8,201 bases of DNA. Origin: Microcaldota archaeon. Its GTDB lineage: Archaea; Micrarchaeota; Micrarchaeia; Anstonellales; Bilamarchaeaceae. A model generated the notes under the pieces. The model searched no databases. It was given only the letters and a program-made list of their open reading frames with translations, and was not told the DNA's origin. The stretch covers positions 1 to 8,201 of the forward strand of contig JACCLJ010000108.1 in assembly GCA_013425425.1 (NCBI GenBank). The letters run 5' to 3'. Made by a program: the position numbers and the translations under genes. Positions 1 to 4,212 of this stretch are shown piece by piece. Numbering within the stretch: the stretch's first letter is position 1; each line of letters opens with the position of its first letter.

Positions 1-44
1 AGAAAAAAGAGAAGGAAAAGGAGACGGAAAAGGAAAAAGAATAG
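1..44 (+). CDS. C-terminal end of an upstream gene (Lys/Glu-rich tail), partial
   Basis: Reading from base 3, the first 41 bases give an uninterrupted run of lysine and glutamate with one threonine (KKEKEKETEKEKE), ending in TAG at 42-44. The other two forward frames run on as Lys/Arg- or Gly/Lys-rich sequence, but only this frame gives the balanced K/E tail common at the C-termini of archaeal proteins, followed at once by T-rich non-coding sequence. The function of the parent protein cannot be told from 13 residues. The alternative is that this is simply a purine-rich intergenic stretch. Confidence 0.4.
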   Translation, partial: KKEKEKETEKEKE

Positions 45-45
45 T

Positions 46-61
46 TTCTATTTTATCTATA
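46..61 (+). promoter_or_regulatory. T-rich tract: upstream-gene terminator and/or TATA-like element for the tRNA-Leu leader
   Basis: A pyrimidine/AT-rich stretch (TTCTATTTTATCTATA) follows the TAG at 42-44. Archaeal transcription often ends at T-rich tracts, so it may terminate the upstream gene. Its TATCTATA portion could also be a TATA-like box, in which case transcription would start near base 80-85 and the hairpin tract plus tRNA would form one transcript. Sequence alone cannot decide between these roles. Confidence 0.25.
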
Positions 62-73
62 CTCAGGTGGGGT

Positions 74-160
74 TGTCCCAGAAACAAAGTTTCTGGACAG
101 TCGAGAACGAAGTTCTCAACATCGAAAGGGACGCGTAAGAAAGGCGTAAGTAGCCCTTTC
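74..160 (+). repeat. Three tandem hairpins immediately upstream of tRNA-Leu
   Basis: Hairpin 1: bases 74-85 pair with 89-99 (11 bp with one bulged C at 77) around an AAA loop. Hairpin 2: GAGAAC (103-108) pairs with GTTCTC (112-117) around a GAA loop. Hairpin 3: GAAAGGG (124-130) pairs with CCCTTTC (154-160) and encloses two direct copies of GCGTAAG (133-139 and 144-150). The cores of hairpins 1 and 2 resemble each other (AGAAAC-AAA-GTTTCT versus AGAAC-GAA-GTTCT), suggesting a duplicated palindromic unit. The tract ends 1 nt before the tRNA. It might be a structured tRNA leader, a small RNA, or a dispersed palindromic repeat. I recognise no named RNA family. A 24-codon GTG frame through it (67-138) looks fortuitous. 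Confidence 0.6.
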
Positions 161-161
161 T

Positions 162-245
162 GCAGGGGTGCCGGAGCGGCCAAACGGGTATGGTTGAGGG
201 CCATATGACTTAGTGTCTTCAAGAGTTCGAATCTCTTCCCCTGCA
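162..245 (+). tRNA. tRNA-Leu (anticodon GAG)
   Basis: A full class II cloverleaf can be folded by eye. Acceptor GCAGGGG (162-168) pairs with CCCCTGC (238-244), with discriminator A at 245. The D-stem is CCG/CGG (171-173/185-187) with GG in its loop. The anticodon stem is TATGG/CCATA (189-193/201-205) with loop TTGAGGG, so the anticodon is GAG (196-198), reading CUC/CUU leucine codons. The long variable arm (206-220) contains a GAC/GTC stem. The T-stem is AAGAG/CTCTT with loop TTCGAAT (226-232). The long variable arm and A discriminator fit leucine identity. CCA is not encoded (the next bases are CTTTT), so a CCA-adding enzyme must complete the end. There is no intron in the anticodon loop. 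Confidence 0.97.
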
Positions 246-250
246 CTTTT
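246..250 (+). terminator. Short T-run after tRNA-Leu
   Basis: CTTTT follows the discriminator base directly. A short T-run is the usual archaeal terminator signal after stable RNA genes. The convergent cold-shock gene ends only 22 nt from the tRNA's 3' end, so transcription from both sides must stop in this small space. Confidence 0.3.
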
Positions 251-267
251 ATGAACGTACACTAAAT

Positions 268-459
268 TTAGACTTTTTTTACGCCCTTTGCACGCGGACC
301 GCGTTCACTCGATTCGATTTCGTATTCTACAGCCTCACCGGGTGCGAGCGCAGCACCGCCTTCAACTGCTGAAGTGTGCACATACACATCCTTGCCGTCG
401 TCGCCCGTGATAAATCCAAAACTCCGTGCGGAGTTAAACATCTTTACCTTTCCTTTCAT
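268..459 (-). CDS. Cold-shock-domain nucleic-acid-binding protein (CspA-like), 63 aa
   Basis: This is a single OB-fold cold-shock domain with nothing else attached. It starts MKGKVKMFN, contains the RNP1-like motif SFGFIT (residues 13-18) preceded by the usual FN, and the RNP2-like motif DVYVHTSA (24-31). The GEAVEYEIE and GPRAKGV segments match the fourth and fifth strands of the family. Length is close to the 65-70 residues usual for bacterial CspA; the protein ends in a basic KKV. Such proteins bind single-stranded RNA or DNA in the cytoplasm and melt mRNA structure. The ATG at 459 is chosen because it starts the domain exactly and has GGTGAT 3 nt upstream; the frame remains open to 612, but that extension is not domain-like. 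RNP1 has Ser where many homologues have Gly or Tyr. These proteins are patchy in archaea and are often considered acquired from bacteria; here the gene has an archaeal-type promoter. Confidence 0.93.
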   Translation of the reverse strand: MKGKVKMFNSARSFGFITGDDGKDVYVHTSAVEGGAALAPGEAVEYEIESSERGPRAKGVKKV

Positions 460-462
460 TAT

Positions 463-516
463 ATCACCATCTTTCAATATTGCTTTTGAAGTGTATGGTT
501 TAAATCCTGATTTATA
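463..516 (-). promoter_or_regulatory. Promoter and ribosome site of the cold-shock gene
   Basis: On the minus strand, TATAAA (plus-strand TTTATA, 511-516) lies about 55 nt before the ATG. Transcription would start about 26 nt downstream, near 487, leaving a leader of roughly 28 nt. The leader carries GGTGAT (plus-strand ATCACC, 463-468), a good match to the archaeal anti-Shine-Dalgarno complement, 3 nt before the start codon. A second AT-rich run (TTTAAA, 499-504) is the alternative box. This gene therefore seems to have a leadered mRNA, unlike the leaderless arrangement suggested for several neighbours. Confidence 0.5.
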
Positions 517-529
517 CAGCCATGCGCAG

Positions 530-568
530 AAAAACACGGTTATAATGTCTGCTCGGAGACGTGGTCTC
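530..568 (-). terminator. Possible terminator of the minus-strand gene cluster
   Basis: Reading the minus strand past the TAG at 596-598, a 5-bp hairpin GAGAC-CAC-GTCTC (568 down to 556) is followed about 20 nt later by TTTTT (534 down to 530). The T-run would be the functional part in archaea; the hairpin may add to it. It separates the Ig-like surface gene from the cold-shock gene, which then restarts from its own promoter. Confidence 0.35.
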
Positions 569-595
569 GCCTTGCTCCCCCTGCATTTTCTTATT

Positions 596-1396
596 CTACA
601 GGAAGTTTCCAATCAGGCCGAAGAATGCGTAAACTATGCCCTCAAATATCGGGAATATCAGCACTCCATTGTTCGTCGCCTTGATATCGTCGATTATATT
701 GGACTGTATATCCACCGTGATTTCCTTCTCGTCGTGGATTATCGGGCTTGCGAGGGAAGTCACGCTTACCGTGGTCTTGTACGTTTCCTCCTCGGCGCCC
801 GCTATCTCGTAATAGATCGTTTTCGAACTCTGCGCAGGGACGAAGACCGACCTTTGGAAATCCCATCTCTTCTGCCCCACGGCCTTTATCTCGAATGCAT
901 CTCCCGTCGAACCCTTGTTCGCTATCGTGATGCTGAACACAGCCGGCTGGTCCGGCCCCGTCCTCACGTAAGACGGGCTTATGTCCACATCGACAACGTC
1001 ATAGGTGATGGTGACTTTCGCGGCGAATGTCACATTGTCCAGTTTTTCGCCGTAATTTTCATCAACAAGCGTGATATATGCGTAATATTCCCCTTCCTCC
1101 GCGGCCGGGCTTGCCGTCACCGTGGCCTGCAGCGGCTTGTATAATTTGCTGTTTTCCCCCCTCCATCCTTCCGGAACCCCGCTGACCACCGCCATGTCAT
1201 AAAGCCCGCCCGTCCCGTATATCCCGCCGGTGGAAACCTCGGGTTCTATAAGCACCGATATCGTCTGGCCGGGGCCTATCTTCCCAAGGTCTATCATATC
1301 GCCGTTTTTCACTTCCTTTCCAACAGGAGAAATCACCGTCACGGCGAATACGGACCCGGCAAGCAGGGCAAAAAATACGAACATTCTGGCTTTCAT
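596..1396 (-). CDS. Secreted, C-terminally anchored protein with two Ig-like beta-sandwich domains, 266 aa
   Basis: I do not recognise a named family. Residues 1-18 form a signal peptide (MKAR, then a hydrophobic run ending SVFA, with cleavage probably after Ala18). Residues 20-132 and about 133-230 look like two beta-sandwich domains; the second has the pattern AVFSITIANKGSTGDAFEI (152-170), which resembles NEW3/CARDB-type domains of archaeal surface proteins. Residues 244-264 are hydrophobic (GVLIFPIFEGIVYAFFGLIG) and reach almost to the C-terminus, so the protein is probably held in the membrane by its tail with both domains outside. It has no cysteine and only one evident N-glycosylation sequon (Asn121, NVT). 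The ATG at 1396 is chosen because it begins the signal peptide; the longer open frame to 1483 overlaps the HerA gene and would bury it. The gene lies 31 nt after HerA but has its own TATA-like box. Confidence 0.8.
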   Translation of the reverse strand: MKARMFVFFALLAGSVFAVTVISPVGKEVKNGDMIDLGKIGPGQTISVLIEPEVSTGGIYGTGGLYDMAVVSGVPEGWRGENSKLYKPLQATVTASPAAEEGEYYAYITLVDENYGEKLDNVTFAAKVTITYDVVDVDISPSYVRTGPDQPAVFSITIANKGSTGDAFEIKAVGQKRWDFQRSVFVPAQSSKTIYYEIAGAEEETYKTTVSVTSLASPIIHDEKEITVDIQSNIIDDIKATNNGVLIFPIFEGIVYAFFGLIGNFL

Positions 1397-1417
1397 GACC
1401 CTATTTCCAAGATTAGG

Positions 1418-1426
1418 ATTATAAAC
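1418..1426 (-). promoter_or_regulatory. TATA-like box for a leaderless mRNA of the anchored Ig-like protein
   Basis: The minus strand reads GTTTATAAT here (plus-strand ATTATAAAC), centred 26 nt before the ATG at 1396. At that distance transcription would begin at or next to the start codon. This agrees with the lack of a convincing Shine-Dalgarno sequence (only a weak GGGT directly before ATG). It sits just inside the gap after the HerA stop codon (1428-1430), so this gene could be read both as the end of the HerA cluster and alone. Confidence 0.45.
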
Positions 1427-1427
1427 G

Positions 1428-2948
1428 TTATAGGAACGCTTCCACGCCCTCATCCTTCTTCTTCTGGCTGTTTTCGAACTCAATCGCCTGCTCGTGCAGC
1501 GGTTTTCCCCGTTCCCGCTTCTCCGACTTCCTCTTCCTTATCTTCACGAAAGTCGGGTAATTGACGGCCTCCCCGACCAGTATCGCCTCGCCGACCTTGA
1601 GCGAGGTTATGCTCTTTGCAATCCGCGAATCTATGCCCTCCGCGCTCATCTGGATATGCTCCAGGTCGTTCGGGTTCGTGACCCTCAGTATGATGTGGGT
1701 ATTGCACTGGCTCAAGGCAGTAGTGGAAAGATTTACGGGCCTCTGGCTTATCAGGCACAACGAAGCCCCGAACTTCCTTCCCTCCCTCGCTATCGTTTCA
1801 ATGACGCTTTTTGAAATCGCTTCGGATGCCTCGGCCTTCTCCCTCGCAAAGTTATGCGCCTCTTCCACGACCAGCACGAACGGCGGCACCTTTCCCTTCT
1901 TCCTCAGCTTGAAAAGTTTTCTCGCAAACAGCGAGACCAGTATCTGCTTCTTCCTCAAATCGTCTATGGTGCTGAAGTCGAGTATGAGCAGATGCCCTGG
2001 CTTCACATCCGCAATCATCTTCGGGTTCTCCTCTTTCGCGGTAATAAATTTCAATGCCTTTATGCTGCCCAGCGCCCTCTTGAGCGCCTTCTTGGATTTC
2101 GCATCGTCGGTCTTGTCGCTCGCCTCTATCGCCTCTGCAAGATCCTTCATCGAGTAGTATCTGTCGCCCGATTCCCTCCTCCCTATCCTTAAGCCGATGA
2201 GCGCATCGCTCAATACCTCCCGCTGCACCGGCGAAAGGTTCGGCAGCCACTCCTGCAGGCTCGAGGGCGAAATCTTCTTCAGCGGCACCGTTATCTCGCT
2301 GCCGTCAACGATTTTCGTGGCGCCTCCATATCTTGCATCATGCCTGAATCCGATATACTCGCCGTGTATATCCACAACTATGACCGCAACCCTCCCCTTC
2401 TCCTTCGGCCTGTCAAGCAATTCTTCGAGTATAACGCTCATGAGATAGCTTTTTCCCGCGCCGGACATCGCCAGTATCGCGACATGCTTCTGGAAAAGCC
2501 TCGTCATGCTCACTCTTGCCTTTACGTCGTGGTGCTCTATGTCGCCAAGAAGCAGCCCGTCATCCTCGAATCCAAGGAATCTTTTGAGCATCTCCGGTTC
2601 CGCATCATGCACGTCGCTTCCGGGCGATGGCGGGATGAAAGCGCGGATGAACGCGCCGTCCTTAAAACTTCCGAGCAGCTTCACGGCAGCAACGGAATAC
2701 TCCCAGGAATCCGAAGGGAATTTCTCGTTCATGCTCCCGTTGCGCTCATACTCCGCAACGCTCTCGGGCCTTTCGAAATACCTGTTCGATTTCGTTATTT
2801 CTGAAACATAGCCGAAGAATTTCTGGCCGCTGCTGTTTACCTCCACGTACTGGCCTTTCTTCACGATGGGGTTGTCTATGACAAAAAGGAATTCGGCTGT
2901 CGAAGGGCTCTCTTCCCCGGTTATTATCTTCCCAAGCTTCGTTCCCAT
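1428..2948 (-). CDS. herA: HerA-like hexameric DNA translocase/helicase, 506 aa
   Basis: HerA proteins form hexameric rings that pump double-stranded DNA using ATP; with the nuclease NurA and with Mre11-Rad50 they resect DNA ends in archaeal recombinational repair. The N-terminal ~105 residues fit the HAS-barrel (GKIITGEES at the start; VKKGQYVEV). Walker A is AMSGAGKS (160-167; Lys166 binds phosphate), with Ala replacing the first Gly. DIHGEY is at 193-198. The Walker B stretch FVLVVEEAHNF spans 357-367 with Glu362/Glu363. IAREGRKFG (387-394 region) and ISQRP (400-404) match the arginine-finger and sensor regions. Total length matches typical HerA (about 500). I chose ATG at 2948 because GGTG lies 6 nt upstream; a GTG at 2957 in the same frame would add three residues. 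The gene lies 19 nt after the EndA-like gene, so the two probably share an mRNA. No NurA gene is present in the window. Confidence 0.93.
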   Translation of the reverse strand: MGTKLGKIITGEESPSTAEFLFVIDNPIVKKGQYVEVNSSGQKFFGYVSEITKSNRYFERPESVAEYERNGSMNEKFPSDSWEYSVAAVKLLGSFKDGAFIRAFIPPSPGSDVHDAEPEMLKRFLGFEDDGLLLGDIEHHDVKARVSMTRLFQKHVAILAMSGAGKSYLMSVILEELLDRPKEKGRVAVIVVDIHGEYIGFRHDARYGGATKIVDGSEITVPLKKISPSSLQEWLPNLSPVQREVLSDALIGLRIGRRESGDRYYSMKDLAEAIEASDKTDDAKSKKALKRALGSIKALKFITAKEENPKMIADVKPGHLLILDFSTIDDLRKKQILVSLFARKLFKLRKKGKVPPFVLVVEEAHNFAREKAEASEAISKSVIETIAREGRKFGASLCLISQRPVNLSTTALSQCNTHIILRVTNPNDLEHIQMSAEGIDSRIAKSITSLKVGEAILVGEAVNYPTFVKIRKRKSEKRERGKPLHEQAIEFENSQKKKDEGVEAFL

Positions 2949-2954
2949 CGCATC

Positions 2955-2958
2955 CACC
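2955..2958 (-). promoter_or_regulatory. Ribosome site that decides the HerA start
   Basis: On the minus strand GGGTGGATGCGATG precedes HerA. GGTG pairs with the end of archaeal 16S rRNA and sits 6 nt from the ATG at 2948. The competing GTG start (2955-2957) lies inside this motif and has only GGACG upstream, so the ATG is favoured. Confidence 0.5.
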
Positions 2959-2967
2959 CGTCCGGAT

Positions 2968-3480
2968 CTATTCGTAATTAGTTCTCCCGAGCTTCAAAAA
3001 CTTCGGCTCCTCTTCGCCCTTCTTCACGAGCGCAACAATGCATTCCTTCCGCAATCTTCCTGCGAACTCGACCATCTTCAGAAGTCCGGTTGCGCCGTCC
3101 TCCCATTTCTCGTCAACAACGCAAATCAGCGCATATGTCCTGTCCTCTCCGGGCCTGAAGCCTTTCCTGTAAAGCCTCAGATACGGCGAATTGTCAAGGC
3201 TCGGCTTCGCGATATACCCCTGCTCCCTGAGGTATTTCAGCACGGAATAGCGCTCCTCCGCAAGCTTGTCCTTCTTTTTCGCAAGCTTCATCAGCTTTTC
3301 GAACCCGAGCGGGATTACCTTCCTCTCCGCAAAATAAAGCGCCTCGAGGAACGTTATCCTGTTCTCCTTCCCATCCCCGCTTTCCGTTCCGCCGCCAAGG
3401 CTCCTCAGCTTAAGCACGGTCTTCTCATCGCGGATGACCAGCATGTCCTCTGCAATTTCCACGTCCTTTGCCTCTCCCAT
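2968..3480 (-). CDS. tRNA-splicing endonuclease (EndA)-like protein lacking the catalytic His, 170 aa
   Basis: EndA cuts bulge-helix-bulge motifs to remove introns from archaeal tRNA and rRNA precursors. This protein follows the single-repeat EndA plan from end to end. The N-terminal domain has VLKLRSLG and the family signature ITFLEALYFAER (42-53). The C-terminal catalytic domain has YSVLKYLREQGYIAKP (78-93), LRLYRKG (101-107), a hydrophobic strand TYALICVV (115-122) and GRLRKECIVALV (141-152). Compared from memory with the Methanocaldococcus jannaschii enzyme (Tyr115, His125, Lys156), Tyr104 and Lys145 are kept, but the residue 10 after the Tyr, which should be His, is Arg114. The preceding GADFR motif is also changed (SPYLR). 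Length (170) is near the M. jannaschii subunit (179). It could be the structural partner in a two-gene enzyme, a degenerate paralogue with a new role, or an enzyme using another residue. It leads the cluster with HerA and probably has a leaderless mRNA. Confidence 0.85.
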   Translation of the reverse strand: MGEAKDVEIAEDMLVIRDEKTVLKLRSLGGGTESGDGKENRITFLEALYFAERKVIPLGFEKLMKLAKKKDKLAEERYSVLKYLREQGYIAKPSLDNSPYLRLYRKGFRPGEDRTYALICVVDEKWEDGATGLLKMVEFAGRLRKECIVALVKKGEEEPKFLKLGRTNYE

Positions 3481-3503
3481 AATGCATTTTTTGTTGAATT
3501 AAC

Positions 3504-3541
3504 CTTTTAAAGTCCCCTGCACCTATACGTTATAGCAGGTG
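3504..3541. promoter_or_regulatory. Compact divergent promoter between the EndA-like and glycosylase genes
   Basis: Only 68 nt separate the two divergent start codons. The run CTTTTAAAG (3504-3512), with the palindromic core TTTAAA (3506-3511), can serve as TATA box on both strands. Leftward it lies about 28 nt from the ATG at 3480, giving a leaderless EndA mRNA; rightward it predicts a start near 3534. The ribosome site AGGTG (3537-3541) then lies 7 nt before the TTG start at 3549. Overlapping inverted repeats lie alongside: CCTGC/GCAGG (3516-3520/3535-3539) and CTATA/TATAG (3523-3527/3531-3535). These could form an operator or alternative TATA elements. The box positions are read from sequence; their use is inferred. 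Confidence 0.45.
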
Positions 3542-3548
3542 TCTTAGT

Positions 3549-4181
3549 TTGAATAAGGTCAAAGCGCTTTACGGTTCGCTGCTGAAAAAATACGGCAAGC
3601 AGGGATGGTGGCCGGTGATACGGAGGCTGCAGTCGCACTACCACCCCGGGGACTACGATACGCCCAATACGCCGGAAGAAAGATTCCAGATAGCGGTGGG
3701 CGCGATTCTTGCGCAGAACACGAACTGGAAGAATGCTGAAACCGCGCTTTTGAATCTCTGCAGGGCAGGCCTGCTCAATCCCGAAAAGCTTGCAAGGGCA
3801 TCGGATTTCGAGATAGCCAATCTCATCCGCCCGTCCGGCTACTATAACCAGAAAACCCGGAAGATACAGGAGTTCGTGAAGAACTGCCCGCCGCTCAGCA
3901 ATGGAAAAACGATAGGCGAGCTGCGCGAGCACCTTCTCTCGATTCGCGGGCTCGGCCCGGAAACTGCAGACTCCATAATCCTTTATGCATACAAAAAGCC
4001 CGTTTTCGTAATCGACACGTACACGAAACGTTTCTGCGCTGCACACGACCTTCCGGTAAGCGGGGACTATAATGATTACCGCGAGTTTTTCGAAAGCGCG
4101 CTCAGGAAAGACTATCGCATCTTCAACGAATATCACGCGCTCATCGTTGCGTGGGGAAAGGAGAACAAACCAAAGGTTTAA
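3549..4181 (+). CDS. HhH-GPD DNA glycosylase, MagIII/endonuclease III superfamily, without Fe-S cluster, 210 aa
   Basis: It removes damaged bases from DNA in base-excision repair; the exact substrate is unknown. Features in order: GWWP (19-22) and FQIAVGAILAQNTNW (46-60), as in the MagIII 3-methyladenine glycosylases and their archaeal relatives; RPSGYYNQK (94-102), the most diagnostic match to that group; helix-hairpin-helix IRGLGPETA (132-140); catalytic Asp156 in FVIDTYTKRF; and FNEYHALIV (192-200). The HhH has Glu138 where bifunctional endonuclease III has the Schiff-base Lys, so a monofunctional glycosylase without lyase activity is expected. The protein ends GKENKPKV, at the point where relatives have a four-cysteine [4Fe-4S] loop; the only cysteines are 71, 113 and 163, so there is no cluster. 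I see no frameshift that would restore the loop within the next 30 bases. The start is TTG with AGGTG 7 nt upstream; no in-frame ATG lies near the N-terminus. The gene is transcribed away from the EndA-HerA cluster. Confidence 0.9.
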   Translation: MNKVKALYGSLLKKYGKQGWWPVIRRLQSHYHPGDYDTPNTPEERFQIAVGAILAQNTNWKNAETALLNLCRAGLLNPEKLARASDFEIANLIRPSGYYNQKTRKIQEFVKNCPPLSNGKTIGELREHLLSIRGLGPETADSIILYAYKKPVFVIDTYTKRFCAAHDLPVSGDYNDYREFFESALRKDYRIFNEYHALIVAWGKENKPKV

Positions 4182-4185
4182 TTAT
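4177..4185 (+). promoter_or_regulatory. TATA-like box of the giant surface-protein gene
   Basis: TTTAATTAT overlaps the stop codon of the glycosylase gene and is centred about 32 nt before the ATG at 4213. Transcription would start only a few bases before the ATG. No Shine-Dalgarno sequence precedes the start (CTACGATAACATG), consistent with a leaderless or nearly leaderless mRNA. Read-through from the glycosylase gene, 31 nt away, is the alternative. Confidence 0.4.
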
Positions 4186-4212
4186 TTCCCCCTAGTAATC
4201 ATCTACGATAAC

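Noticed and set aside
67..138. A 24-codon GTG-started frame through the hairpin tract
   Set aside because: It has no ribosome site, follows the hairpin arms and carries no hydrophobic or domain pattern. The hairpins explain the sequence better.
577..589. CCCCCTGCATTTT resembling the 3' end of tRNA-Leu (238-250), with CCCCTGCA again at 3514-3521; possible integration attachment sites
   Set aside because: The shared core is only 8 bases, no integrase or other mobile gene is in the window, and the flanks do not match the tRNA further. Chance is the simpler explanation.
460..595. Possible second class II tRNA on the minus strand (GCAGGGGGAGC start near 584)
   Set aside because: No matching 3' acceptor half (CCCCTGC), T-loop or anticodon arm can be found downstream on that strand.
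374..1144. A 256-codon plus-strand open frame
   Set aside because: It runs antisense through the cold-shock gene, an intergenic terminator/promoter region and the Ig-like gene. Its product has no domain-like pattern, whereas the minus-strand products do.
2866..3510. A 214-codon plus-strand open frame
   Set aside because: It is antisense to the EndA-like gene and the start of HerA. Its Leu/Pro/Arg-rich product is typical of a shadow frame.
3507..4136. A 209-codon minus-strand open frame
   Set aside because: It lies wholly opposite the glycosylase gene, whose motifs (RPSGYYNQK, HhH, catalytic Asp) are unmistakable. The antisense product shows nothing recognisable.
4150..4212. Frameshift that might hide an Fe-S cysteine loop after the glycosylase stop
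   Set aside because: The three forward frames of 4165-4212 contain no Cys-x6-Cys-x2-Cys-like spacing before the next gene starts, so the short C-terminus appears genuine.
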